From Allobosea sp. (GTDB lineage Bacteria; Pseudomonadota; Alphaproteobacteria; Rhizobiales; Beijerinckiaceae): 64,000 bases of DNA. Shown piece after piece: positions 8,060 to 16,997 of the stretch. Positions within the stretch are counted from its first letter, which is position 1, and each line of letters starts with the position of its first letter. The translations under genes and the position numbers were made by a program. The stretch is from positions 62,001 to 126,000 of the forward strand of contig JAAEQB010000097.1 in NCBI GenBank assembly GCA_024231975.1. The letters are read 5' to 3'. Under the pieces are notes generated by a model, which made no database searches, was not told the origin of the DNA, and saw only the letters and a list, made by a program, of their open reading frames with translations.

Positions 8060-9112
8060 GTGGAGGACGAGGTGGATCGGAGCCGGATCCCGATCAGGCG
8101 GGCAACGCTGGAGGATGTGGCACGCGAGGCTGGGGTCTCGCTCGCCACGGCCGACCGGGTCGTGAACCAGCGCGACGGGGTCCGCGCCAAGACCGTCGAG
8201 AGCGTCAGGCGCGCCATCGCCAAGCTCGACTACCGGGCCAACCCGGCGGCGGCGCGGCTGGCGCGCGGCCAGTCCTTCCGCTTCGCCTTCATCCTGCCCT
8301 CCAGCACCAACGCCTTCATGGCCGGGCTGATGCAGCAGGTGCGCCGGATCAGCGACTGGCTGGAGCCGCAGAACGCCTTCGTCGACATCCTGCAGCTCGA
8401 CGTCTTCGATCCCGAGGCGCTGGCGAGCGGGCTTGCCGGCCTCGCCGAGCATTTCCATGGCGTCGCCACGGTGGCGCTAGACCATCCCAAGGTTCGCGCC
8501 GCCATCGACGATCTCGTCGCGCGCGGGATTGCCGTGGTGACGCTGGTCTCGGACGCCCCGACCTCGCGCCGCGCCCATTATGTCGGCATCGACAATCCGG
8601 CGGCGGGGCGCACCAGCGCCTCACTGATGGGCCGCTTCCTCGGCGGCCGCAGCGGCAAGGTCGGCGCCATCCTTGGCTCGATGTCGCTCCGCGACCATGT
8701 CGAGCGGCTCTACGGCTTCCAGCAGGTGCTCTCCGGCGACTATCCCGGGCTCAACCTGCTGCCCGTGCTGGAGGGACGCGACCAGAGCGAGCGCAACGAG
8801 GCGGCGGTGGCCAGGCTCCTTGCGGAGCATCCCGATCTGATCGGGCTCTACAATATCGGCGCCGGCAATGAGGGCATCGTCGCGGCGCTGGAAACCGCCG
8901 GCCGGCCGCTGGTCTTCATAGCGCATGAGCTGACCGAGGCGACGCGACGCGGCCTTCTGTCGGGCACCGTCGCGGCCGTGATCAACCAGGACCCCGGCCA
9001 TGAGGCGCGCTCAGCCGCGCGCCTGCTGATGGCGGAGGTCACCGGCGAGCCGATCCTGCTCGACCAGGAACGCATCCGCATCGAGATCTTCCTGCGCGAC
9101 AATATGAGCTGA
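8060..9112 (+). CDS. LacI-family transcriptional regulator
   Basis: A LacI/GalR-type repressor. The N-terminal helix-turn-helix is ATLEDVAREAGVSLATADRVV, followed by a periplasmic-binding-protein-like sensor domain (FAFILPSSTNAFMAGLMQQV; GLYNIGAGNEGIVAALE; VINQDPGHEARSAARL). I favour the GTG at 8060, which has AGGAG 5 nt upstream and gives the usual ~350-residue length; in-frame alternatives exist at 7979, 7994 and 8045. It closes the sugar operon and is the natural candidate to bind the palindrome at 2959-2990 (inference). Confidence 0.9.
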   Translation: MEDEVDRSRIPIRRATLEDVAREAGVSLATADRVVNQRDGVRAKTVESVRRAIAKLDYRANPAAARLARGQSFRFAFILPSSTNAFMAGLMQQVRRISDWLEPQNAFVDILQLDVFDPEALASGLAGLAEHFHGVATVALDHPKVRAAIDDLVARGIAVVTLVSDAPTSRRAHYVGIDNPAAGRTSASLMGRFLGGRSGKVGAILGSMSLRDHVERLYGFQQVLSGDYPGLNLLPVLEGRDQSERNEAAVARLLAEHPDLIGLYNIGAGNEGIVAALETAGRPLVFIAHELTEATRRGLLSGTVAAVINQDPGHEARSAARLLMAEVTGEPILLDQERIRIEIFLRDNMS

Positions 9113-9124
9113 GCCTGCGCCCCC

Positions 9125-11476
9125 TCAGCCCCGCGCGTGGATGCTCTTCCAGATCGCCAGCGGCGTCGCCGGCATGTCGAGATGGCGCACGCCATGCGGC
9201 GCGAGCGCATCGACCACCGCATTCATCACCGAGGGCAGCGAGCCCGCGCAGCCGGCCTCGCCGCAGCCCTTGGCGCCGACCCGGTTGGTCGCGGTCGGAA
9301 CGCCCCGGCTGATGAAGGAGAAGAACGGCACGTCCGCCGCACGCGGCATCGCATAGTCCATGAAGGAACCGGTCATGAGCTGGCCGGCCTCGTCATAGGC
9401 AGTCATCTCGTAGAGCGCCTGGCCGATCCCCTGCACCACACCGCCATGCAGTTGTCCCTCGACGATCAGCGGGTTCACCACGACCCCGAAATCGTTGACC
9501 ATGACATAGCTGGCGATCTCGACCTGGCCCGTCTCAGGGTCGATCTCGACCTCGGCGATGTGGCAGCCATTGGGATAGGCCGAGGGCGCCGCCTTGAAGA
9601 CATGGTCGACGTCGAGGCTCTGCGGCAGATCGGCCGGCAGGGACGCTCCCGTCCGCAATATCTCGGCGAGCTGCATGATGCCGATGGCGCGGTCGGTCCC
9701 GGCAATCCGGAACTGGCCGGCCGCGAACTCGATATCGCCGGCGGCCGCCTCCAGGATATGGGCCGCCAGCAGCTTGCCCTTCTCGATGACCAGTTCGCTC
9801 GCCTCGATGATCGCCGAGCCGCTCGCCATCACCGATTTGGAGCCGCCGGTGCCGCCGCCGGCGATCAGCCGGTCGCTATCGCCCTGGAACAGGCGGATCC
9901 TGTCGAAGGGAACGCCGAGCTGGCTCGACAGGATCTGGGCGAACGGCGTCCAGTGACCCTGCCCGTAATCGAGCGTCCCGGTGACGATGGTGACGCTGCC
10001 ATCGGCCTCGAAATGCAGGCCGCCCATCTCATTGGTCGGCGGCGCGGTCACCTCGAGATAACAGCCGATGCCGCGGCCGCGCAGCTTGCCGGCCTTGCGG
10101 CTCCGCCGTTGCCGCGCCGCATAGCCCTTCCAATCGGCGGCTTCGATCGCCCTTGCGAACAGAGCCGGGAAATCGCCGCTGTCATAGACGGTGCCAATCG
10201 GCGTCGCCCAAGGCAGCTGCCCTGGCTTGACCAGGTTGCGCCGCCTGAGTTCGGCGCTGTCGATCCCCATCTCGCGAGCAGCCGTGTCGATCAGCCGCTC
10301 CATGAAATAATTGCCCTCGGGCCGCCCGGCGCCGCGATAGGCGCCGATCGGCGGCGTATTGGTCACGGCGCATTTCGCCAGGACCTCGACCAGCGGCGTG
10401 CGGTACATGCCGACGCTGTTCTTGCCGATGTTCAGGCTCGCCATCATCGGCCCGACCGGCGAGAGATAGCCGCCCATATTGCCGATGCCGGTAAAGCGCG
10501 TCGCCAGGAAGCGGCCGCGCGCATCGAGCGCGAGCTCGGCCTCGAACACCATGTCGCGGCCGTGATGGTCGGCGACGAAGCTCTCCGAGCGCTGGTCGGT
10601 CCATTTCACCGGCTTCTTCAGCTGGCGCGCGGCGTGCAGCAGCGCGACATGCTCCGGGAAGACCGAGGCCTTCATGCCGAAGGAGCCGCCGACATGGCCG
10701 GTGACCAGCCGCATCTTCGTAGCCGGAACGCCCATTGCCGCGGCGAGGTTGTTGCGCAGGCCGAAGACGCCCTGGCTCGGCGCATGCAGCGTGTAGCGGC
10801 CGGCCTTGCGGTCATAGCTCGCGATCGCCGAGCGCGGCTCGATCGGGTTGACCACGACGCGGTTGTTGACGATCCGCAGCCGGGCGACATGGGCCGCCCC
10901 CGCGAAGGCGGCGGCGACCTTCTGCGCATCGCCGGACTGGTAGTCGAGGACGAGGTTCCCCGGCACCTCGTCATAGAGAAGCGGCGCGCCGGGGGCGAGC
11001 GCCTCCTCCCCGGAGGTGACGGCGGGCAGGACCTCGATGTCGAGCCCGACGGCCTCGGCGGCGTCACGTGCCTGAATTGCCGTGCGCGCGACGACGACAG
11101 CCACGGGATCGCCGGCGAAACGGACCTTGCCGGTCGCCAGCGCCATGCGAACCGGCTTGCGGATCGGCGTTCCGTCGCGGTTGGGCAGATCGATCTGGCA
11201 GCGCAGCGGGCCATAGCCCTGCCCTTCGAGATCAGCTGCCGTATAGATCGCCACCACCCCCTTCATCGCCTTGGCAGCCGAGGTGTCGATGCCGTTGAGC
11301 AGGCCATGCGCATGCGGGCTGCGGACAAAGGCGGCGTAGAGTTGTCCCTCCAGCGACAGATCGTCGGTGTAGCGCCCCTCGCCACGCACCAGGATCGGGT
11401 CCTCCTTGCGTGGCACCGGCTGGCCGATTCCGAACGATGCCGAGGAAAGCTCGGCAGGAGCTGCGCGCATGTTCAT
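9125..11476 (-). CDS. Form II CoxL-like molybdenum hydroxylase large subunit, orphan
   Basis: A complete 783-residue aldehyde/xanthine/CO-dehydrogenase family large subunit. Visible motifs are RGEGRYTDDL (N-terminal domain), the cofactor loop GGSFGMK (263-269), AYRGAGR (379-385, the form II active-site signature rather than the AYxCSFR of true CO dehydrogenase) and the catalytic Glu in KGCGEAG (about 740). It should hydroxylate an aldehyde, purine or N-heterocycle. No 2Fe-2S or FAD subunit gene adjoins it: the neighbours are a convergent lacI gene (12-nt gap) and an hpaR-like gene upstream on the same strand. It must borrow partner subunits or be a relic. Substrate unknown. Confidence 0.9.
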   Translation of the reverse strand: MNMRAAPAELSSASFGIGQPVPRKEDPILVRGEGRYTDDLSLEGQLYAAFVRSPHAHGLLNGIDTSAAKAMKGVVAIYTAADLEGQGYGPLRCQIDLPNRDGTPIRKPVRMALATGKVRFAGDPVAVVVARTAIQARDAAEAVGLDIEVLPAVTSGEEALAPGAPLLYDEVPGNLVLDYQSGDAQKVAAAFAGAAHVARLRIVNNRVVVNPIEPRSAIASYDRKAGRYTLHAPSQGVFGLRNNLAAAMGVPATKMRLVTGHVGGSFGMKASVFPEHVALLHAARQLKKPVKWTDQRSESFVADHHGRDMVFEAELALDARGRFLATRFTGIGNMGGYLSPVGPMMASLNIGKNSVGMYRTPLVEVLAKCAVTNTPPIGAYRGAGRPEGNYFMERLIDTAAREMGIDSAELRRRNLVKPGQLPWATPIGTVYDSGDFPALFARAIEAADWKGYAARQRRSRKAGKLRGRGIGCYLEVTAPPTNEMGGLHFEADGSVTIVTGTLDYGQGHWTPFAQILSSQLGVPFDRIRLFQGDSDRLIAGGGTGGSKSVMASGSAIIEASELVIEKGKLLAAHILEAAAGDIEFAAGQFRIAGTDRAIGIMQLAEILRTGASLPADLPQSLDVDHVFKAAPSAYPNGCHIAEVEIDPETGQVEIASYVMVNDFGVVVNPLIVEGQLHGGVVQGIGQALYEMTAYDEAGQLMTGSFMDYAMPRAADVPFFSFISRGVPTATNRVGAKGCGEAGCAGSLPSVMNAVVDALAPHGVRHLDMPATPLAIWKSIHARG

Positions 11477-11649
11477 GACGAGGCACCACGATGGGATGTT
11501 GGGCCGATCGACGAGCGATCCCGCTGCAGAGGGCAGAGCGGCTTGCCTGTCCGATTGTCACATGAAAGGCGGCGGGGTTGTCAAACCCTCCCGGCGGCAG
11601 AAGGCCATCGTGGCAGGCAACCCTGCCATGCGCGACGGGCGAACAGCGC

Positions 11650-12162
11650 TCAGCCGGCGATCTCCGGCCCGTCCAGGCATTCTTCCAACTGCCGGAGCAA
11701 ACTCTGCAGTTCGGCGAGGCGCTCGCTGCCATAGCGTCCGGTGATCTCACGGTAGATCACCTCGGATTCGGTGCCCGCCCGTTCGATCAGCGCCAACCCC
11801 TGCGGCGAGATCGAGACGATGCCGCGCCGCAGGTCCGATTTCAGCGTCCGGCGCAGGATGAGGCCGCGCTCGTCGAGATCCTTGAGGATGCGCGAGAGGC
11901 TGGGAGCGAGCAGGAACGTCGCCTCGGCCAGCTCCGTCACCTCGAAGCTCTCGCCCGAGGTCAGGGCGCGCAGCACCCGCCATTGCTGCTCGGTGATGCC
12001 GAAGCGCCTAAGGCTCGCCCGAAAATGGCGCATAACCGCCTCGCGCGCCCTGAGCAGCGACATCGGCAGCGATTTCGAGAAATGCCGGATGCGGATGCGG
12101 GCTGCAGCTGTGTCGGAGTCGTGCGGCATCGATCGGGACTTGCCCTGCATTGGTACAGACAT
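11650..12162 (-). CDS. hpaR: HpaR-like MarR-family regulator
   Basis: A 170-residue winged-helix regulator. The core (SLLRAREAVMRHFRASLRRFGITEQQWRVLRAL, then EVTELAEATFLLAPSLSRILKDLDERGLILRR) matches MarR proteins of the homoprotocatechuate-degradation repressor type. GGGAG precedes the ATG at 12162. It follows hpaF by 56 nt on the same strand and ends the aap-aminotransferase-hpaF string. Family members repress hpa operons and release on binding 4-hydroxyphenylacetate-type aromatics. The AT-rich sites at 18105-18132 and 19988-20005 are likely targets. Confidence 0.85.
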   Translation of the reverse strand: MSVPMQGKSRSMPHDSDTAAARIRIRHFSKSLPMSLLRAREAVMRHFRASLRRFGITEQQWRVLRALTSGESFEVTELAEATFLLAPSLSRILKDLDERGLILRRTLKSDLRRGIVSISPQGLALIERAGTESEVIYREITGRYGSERLAELQSLLRQLEECLDGPEIAG

Positions 12163-12218
12163 GGAAACTCCCGAGCCGAGCGGCGTGAGCCCGGCATCGC
12201 GGCGGCGCCGCTTCTGCT

Positions 12219-12632
12219 TCAGGCTACCACCTTCTCCGGAATGCCGCGCCGCTTCAGATATTCGCGATAATTGCTGGTCTTGAAGTTCAGCGCCTCGTCA
12301 GCCTCTTCCATCTGCACGGACAGGCCGAGTGCCCGGGCTGCAATGACCGGTGCGAGGAGGGCTTTCGCCGCCTCGAAGACGCGGCTTGCGCCTGCCATCT
12401 TCTCCTCCTCCGAGCGCCCCTTGGCGATGCGCAGCAGCACATGCACGAAGGCGTTGTCGGGATGGCCGTCGACGATCAGGTAGTTGGCGACCGGGACGCC
12501 GCGGGTACGGGCTCCGGCAAAGGGGAACACCGTCCCGTCGCCGATGAACGCATCCTGCACCGTCTTGAGCAGGACCGGGACATCGACGCTGGCTTCGAGA
12601 TTGCTGGAATATTCGACCCAGATGTGAGGCAT
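12219..12632 (-). CDS. hpaF: 5-carboxymethyl-2-hydroxymuconate delta-isomerase-like protein
   Basis: A 137-residue protein of the tautomerase-superfamily CHMI family. The N-terminal proline (after the initiator Met, MPHIWVEYSSNLE) is the expected catalytic base, and the C-terminal region NFKTSNYREYLKRRG is typical. It isomerises 5-carboxymethyl-2-hydroxymuconate in the lower homoprotocatechuate pathway. A hydratase (HpaH) and an FAH-family gene lie 6 kb away on the same strand. It follows the class V aminotransferase gene by 20 nt, so it is probably cotranscribed with the aap operon. Confidence 0.87.
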   Translation of the reverse strand: MPHIWVEYSSNLEASVDVPVLLKTVQDAFIGDGTVFPFAGARTRGVPVANYLIVDGHPDNAFVHVLLRIAKGRSEEEKMAGASRVFEAAKALLAPVIAARALGLSVQMEEADEALNFKTSNYREYLKRRGIPEKVVA

Positions 12633-12652
12633 GGCGATTGCGTCCGTGGTCT

Positions 12653-13864
12653 TCAGCGGAGGGAGGCGATGGCGGCCGTGACGCCGCAGCCGGGAGACGG
12701 AACCTTGTGGCCGAGGGCGGTCAGGCTGAGTTCGAGATAGTGCAGGTCGGTCAGGATGTCGGCCTCGCTGATCTGCCCCATCGTGCCGATCCGGACGACC
12801 CGGCCACTCAGCTTGTTGCGGGCGCCGGCGATGACGGTGTTGTAGGTCTCGTACATGTGCTTGACGATCGCCCCGCCGGTGAGCGGCTCGGGCACGGAGG
12901 CGACGACGACGGTGCGCGAGGCCGCGGCGGGATCGCCGAAGGCCGGCAGGCCAAGCGCGACGCAACCGGCGCGCAGCGCGTCCGAGAGCCGCTTGTGACG
13001 GGCGAAGACCTGCTCCAGCCTCTCCTCATGGATCGCCCGCAAGGCTTCCTGCATGCCGAACAGCAGCGAGACCGGGCAGGTGAAGGCGGTCTCGTGCTTG
13101 TCGACGGTGGCGAGCGCCTTGCGCATGTCGAGATAGAAGCGCGGGCAGCGATCATCGCGCTCGATCACCTTGCGCGCCTTGTCGCTGACGCTGGCGAAGC
13201 CGAGGCCGGGCGGGCACATCAGCGCCTTCTGCGAGCCGGTGACGATGATGTCGACGCCCCATTCGTCCTGCCGCAACTCCATGCCGGCAAGCCCGCTGAC
13301 CGAGTCGACCAGGAACAGCGTCTCGCGGTCGCGCAATAGCGCGCCGATCGCGGCAAGGTCCGTCACCGCGCCGGTCGAGCTCTCATTGTGGACCGTGATC
13401 AAGGCCCGGTAGTTCGCAGTCTCCAGCTTGGCCGCGACCACCACCGGATCGGGCGCCCAGCCCCATTCGCTTTCGATGACGTCGACCTCGGCGCCGAGCG
13501 CACGGGCGATCTGGGCGTAGCGGTCGCCAAACTGGCCATGCGCCAGCGCCAGCACCTTCTCGCCGGGAGCGAGCACGTTGACGAGGCTCGCCTCCATCAC
13601 GCCGGTTCCGGAAGCGCCGAAGGTCAGCACCGGCGCCGTCGTACCGAACAGGGGCTGGATCAGGCGCTGGATCTCCCCCAGCACCACGCGCATCTCGGGA
13701 CCGCGATGGTTGATGATCGGGCGAGCCGTGGCCTGGCGGATGCGCTCGGGAATCGAGATCGGGCCGGGAAGGCGCAGGCGATACGGGTAGGGGCTGGCGG
13801 GCGACGTCGTCACGGGAGGAAGCTCCGGAAGGCTGGGCTTGGCAGAAAAGCTGGTGGCCGGCAT
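12653..13864 (-). CDS. Class V PLP aminotransferase (alanine/serine/ureidoglycine-glyoxylate type)
   Basis: A 403-residue fold-type I PLP enzyme of the alanine-glyoxylate/serine-glyoxylate/ureidoglycine-glyoxylate aminotransferase group. Visible are RLPGPISIPERI, NHRGPEMRVVLGEIQ, the PLP-binding FLVDSVSGLAGM (Asp) and the Schiff-base lysine in TGSQKALMCPPGL. A GTG at 13813 is an alternative start; the first 17 residues may be untranslated. It lies 8 nt after aapP, placing it in the amino-acid transporter operon. It probably transaminates the imported amino acid, perhaps with glyoxylate or pyruvate as acceptor; exact substrate unknown. Confidence 0.85.
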   Translation of the reverse strand: MPATSFSAKPSLPELPPVTTSPASPYPYRLRLPGPISIPERIRQATARPIINHRGPEMRVVLGEIQRLIQPLFGTTAPVLTFGASGTGVMEASLVNVLAPGEKVLALAHGQFGDRYAQIARALGAEVDVIESEWGWAPDPVVVAAKLETANYRALITVHNESSTGAVTDLAAIGALLRDRETLFLVDSVSGLAGMELRQDEWGVDIIVTGSQKALMCPPGLGFASVSDKARKVIERDDRCPRFYLDMRKALATVDKHETAFTCPVSLLFGMQEALRAIHEERLEQVFARHKRLSDALRAGCVALGLPAFGDPAAASRTVVVASVPEPLTGGAIVKHMYETYNTVIAGARNKLSGRVVRIGTMGQISEADILTDLHYLELSLTALGHKVPSPGCGVTAAIASLR

Positions 13865-13872
13865 GGCGCCGG

Positions 13873-14610
13873 TCAGTGGATGACCTGCTGGATGAACTGG
13901 CGGGCGCGCTCGGTACGCGGCGCCTCGAAGAAGCTGTCGGGCGCACCGATCTCGGCGATCGCGCCATCGGCCATGAACACGACGCGGTCGGCCACGGCAC
14001 GGGCGAAGCCCATCTCATGGGTGACGCAGATCATGGTCATGCCGGTGCCGGCGAGCTCGATCATCACGTCGAGCACTTCCTTGACCATCTCCGGATCGAG
14101 CGCCGAGGTCGGCTCGTCGAACAGCATCACCTGCGGCTCCATCGCCAGCGCGCGGGCGATCGCGACGCGCTGCTGCTGGCCGCCGGAGAGCTGGTTGGGG
14201 AACTTGCGCGCCTGGTGCCCGATATGGACGCGCTCCAGCAATTCCATGGCGCGCGCCTCGGCAGTGGCGCGCGGGATGTGCTTCAGCTTGATCGGCCCGA
14301 GCGTCAGATTGTCGAGGATCGACAGATGCGGGAACAGGTTGAAATTCTGGAAGACCATGCCGACGCGCTGGCGGATCTTCTCGATGTTGTCGTCATCCTG
14401 TGCGACGCGCTCGCCCGCGACGGTGATCACGCCCTGCTCACAGGCTTCGAGCCCGTTGATGCAGCGGATCATCGTCGATTTTCCCGAGCCCGAGGGCCCG
14501 CAGACGACGATGCGCTCGCCGGGTTTCACCTCGAGATCGATGTCCCTGAGGACATGGAACTGCGAGTACCATTTGTTGACGCCGGCGAGGCGGATGAGAG
14601 GGTTTTCCAT
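13873..14610 (-). CDS. aapP: Amino-acid ABC transporter ATPase AapP
   Basis: A 245-residue ATPase of the polar amino acid transport (HisP/GlnQ) class. It has Walker A GPSGSGKST, Q-loop FQNFNLFPHLS, signature LSGGQQQRVAIARAL, Walker B VMLFDEPTSALDPE and the switch His in VTHEMGFA. It is the last transporter gene of aapJQMP in transcription order. It energises import of L-amino acids together with AapQ and AapM. Confidence 0.95.
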   Translation of the reverse strand: MENPLIRLAGVNKWYSQFHVLRDIDLEVKPGERIVVCGPSGSGKSTMIRCINGLEACEQGVITVAGERVAQDDDNIEKIRQRVGMVFQNFNLFPHLSILDNLTLGPIKLKHIPRATAEARAMELLERVHIGHQARKFPNQLSGGQQQRVAIARALAMEPQVMLFDEPTSALDPEMVKEVLDVMIELAGTGMTMICVTHEMGFARAVADRVVFMADGAIAEIGAPDSFFEAPRTERARQFIQQVIH

Positions 14611-14630
14611 GGCGTGATGACCCGGTGCGT

Positions 14631-15749
14631 TCAGGAGCGCTCGGCGCGCGCGAAGCCAGCCTCGACGGCGCGGCTGTAGCAGGACAGGCCGAAGCTCATC
14701 AGCCAGAAGACCAGGCCGACGATGAAGTAGCCCTCGGCCTGCGATCCCGCCCAGAGCGGGTCCGAAACGCCAGCCGAGACGATGTTGAGCAGGTCGAACA
14801 GCCCGACCACCATGACGAGCGTGGTGTTCTTCAGCAGCGAGATCGTGGTGTTCACCACGCCCGGCACGACCTTGCGGACCGCCTGCGGCAGGATGATGTG
14901 CAGCATGGTGCGCCAGTAGCCGAAGCCGATCGCCATCGCCGCTTCGTACTGGCCCTTCGGCAGCGCCTGGAGGCCGCCACGCACCACCTCGGCCATATAG
15001 GCGGCCTCGTAGAAGATGATGCCGACGACCGCGAGCGCGAGCGGGTCCGGCTTCGTACCCGAGGGCAGGAAGAAGGGCAGCATCACGATCGCCATGAACA
15101 GCACGGTCAGGAACGGCACGCCGCGGCAGAATTCGATGAAGCCGATGCAGAACCAACGGATCAACGGCATCCGGCTGCGCCGGCCGAGCGCGAAGAGCAC
15201 GCCGAAGGGCAGCGAGAAGGTGATGCCGGAGACAGCGAGGATCATGGTCAGGAGCAGACCGCCCCATTGGTCGCTCGGGACGATCGCCAGGCCGCCGAAG
15301 CCGCCATGCAGCAGCAGGAAGGTCGTGACCGGCAGCACGACCATCATGAAGAGGGCGGCATGGCGCTTGCCCGGCAAGCACGGCACCATCAGCCAGACCA
15401 AGCCGACGACCAGCAGCGCGAAGGCGATGTTGGCCCGCCAGCGCTCCGCCGGCGGATAGAAGCCGTAGACGAATTGCGAGGCCTTGGCCGTGACGAAGGC
15501 CCAGCAGGCGCCCGTCCCGGTGCAGTCGGCGCGGCTGGCGCCGGACCAGGTCGCGTCGAACAGCGCCCAGGGCACGATCGCCCAGGCGATGCCCCCGAGC
15601 ACCGCCGCCACGATGAACGACAGGGCGGCATCGCGCCAGGACGCGAAGATGCGCCGACGTAGCCAGGATAACACGCGACCGAGCGGGGCATTCGTGCCTG
15701 CGGATGAAGGCCGGGCGCGCTCGGCCGGAAGAGTGGCTGCGTCCGTCAC
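14631..15749 (-). CDS. aapM: Amino-acid ABC transporter permease AapM
   Basis: A 372-residue inner-membrane permease with the HisM-type permease domain in the C-terminal half (EAAMAIGFGYWRTMLHIILPQAVRKVVPG is the ATPase-docking loop) and a long N-terminal extension typical of AapM. The GTG start at 15749 overlaps the AapQ stop (GTGA), indicating coupling. It forms the transmembrane channel with AapQ. Confidence 0.94.
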   Translation of the reverse strand: MTDAATLPAERARPSSAGTNAPLGRVLSWLRRRIFASWRDAALSFIVAAVLGGIAWAIVPWALFDATWSGASRADCTGTGACWAFVTAKASQFVYGFYPPAERWRANIAFALLVVGLVWLMVPCLPGKRHAALFMMVVLPVTTFLLLHGGFGGLAIVPSDQWGGLLLTMILAVSGITFSLPFGVLFALGRRSRMPLIRWFCIGFIEFCRGVPFLTVLFMAIVMLPFFLPSGTKPDPLALAVVGIIFYEAAYMAEVVRGGLQALPKGQYEAAMAIGFGYWRTMLHIILPQAVRKVVPGVVNTTISLLKNTTLVMVVGLFDLLNIVSAGVSDPLWAGSQAEGYFIVGLVFWLMSFGLSCYSRAVEAGFARAERS

Positions 15750-16930
15750 CGCTCGACGATCCTGGTCATGTGATTGAACAGGTTGATCAGCGCGCCGATC
15801 AGCAGGCTGATCGCGAGATAGACCGCCATGGTCATGCTCACGATCTCGATGGCCCGCCCGGTCTGATTGATGCTGATCCCGGTGAAGACGCCGACGAGAT
15901 CGGGATAGCCGATCGCGACCGCCAGCGACGAACCCTTGAGGATGTTGAGGTACTGGTTCGACAGCGGCGGCAGCAGCACGCGCGTCGCCTGCGGGATGAC
16001 GATGAAGCGCAGCGTCTGCCACCAGCCGAAGCCGATCGCGGCGGCAGCTTCGCGCTGGCCCTTGTTGACGGATTCGATGCTGGCGCGGACGAGCTCGCCG
16101 ATGAAGGCGGCGTTGTAGATCGCCATGGCGATCACCAGTGCCGACAGTTCCGGCACCAGCACCCAGCCGCCGGCGAAGTTGAAGCCCCTGAGCTGCGGCA
16201 GCGAGACCCCGAGCTGGGCGCCGCTCAGGCCGACAGCCAGCGCGGGCACCAGCAGCAGAAGCGCCAGCGAGGGCAGCCAGGCATTGACGCTGCGGCCGCT
16301 GCGCTCGGCATAGGCCGTCAGGCTGCGAAAGAGCGCGAGCGCCGCGATCACGGCGACCAAAATCGTAATGGCGAGCAGGCCGGGACGGTCGGTCGTCAAG
16401 GCCGGAACCAGGATGCCGCGATTGGAGAGATAGACGGCGTCGCCGAGATTCACAGCCGCGCGCGGCGCCGGTAGCGCCCGCAAGGCGACATTGTAGAGGA
16501 TCAGGATGTGCAGCAGCTGCGGCAGGTTGCGCACGATCTCGACATAGATCCGCGCCGCCCGGGACATCGCCCAGTTGCCGGAGAGCTGGGCGATGCCGAC
16601 GCCGAAGCCGAGCACGGTCGAGAACAGGATCGCCAGGACCGTGACCAGCAGGGTGTTGGTGATGCCGATCAGGAAGACCCGCCAGTAATTGTCGCTGGCC
16701 GTATAAGGAATGAGGTGGAAGGCGATCTCGAAGCCGGCTTCCCGCCAAAGGAAATCGAAGCCGAGTTTGAGGCCGCGCGCCGTGAGATTGTCCTGCAGGT
16801 TCCCGATCGCGACGTAGGCCAGGGCGGCCAGCGCCGCGACCAAGAGCCCCTGATAGAGCCAGCCCATGACGCGCCGGCGTCCGAAGAGTGGGCGTCTGGT
16901 CGGCAGGGTGGCGGCGGGCGTAGAGGTCAT
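15746..16930 (-). CDS. aapQ: Amino-acid ABC transporter permease AapQ
   Basis: A 394-residue permease. It has an N-terminal transmembrane helix (GLLVAALAALAYVAIGNLQ), a periplasmic insert and the docking motif REAAAAIGFGWWQTLRFIVIPQATRVLLP. This length and insert are typical of AapQ of the general L-amino-acid permease. It follows aapJ by 67 nt and overlaps aapM. Confidence 0.94.
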   Translation of the reverse strand: MTSTPAATLPTRRPLFGRRRVMGWLYQGLLVAALAALAYVAIGNLQDNLTARGLKLGFDFLWREAGFEIAFHLIPYTASDNYWRVFLIGITNTLLVTVLAILFSTVLGFGVGIAQLSGNWAMSRAARIYVEIVRNLPQLLHILILYNVALRALPAPRAAVNLGDAVYLSNRGILVPALTTDRPGLLAITILVAVIAALALFRSLTAYAERSGRSVNAWLPSLALLLLVPALAVGLSGAQLGVSLPQLRGFNFAGGWVLVPELSALVIAMAIYNAAFIGELVRASIESVNKGQREAAAAIGFGWWQTLRFIVIPQATRVLLPPLSNQYLNILKGSSLAVAIGYPDLVGVFTGISINQTGRAIEIVSMTMAVYLAISLLIGALINLFNHMTRIVER

Positions 16931-16997
16931 CGGTCCTGGCGTCGGAAGTATAGGGATGGGAGGCCGGCAGCTCGTTGCCGGCCTCGGCTGTCCTGTC

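Noticed and set aside
9137..11734. 865-codon plus-strand frame opposite the orphan CoxL-like gene
   Set aside because: Composition is typical of an antisense shadow and the minus-strand motifs are decisive.
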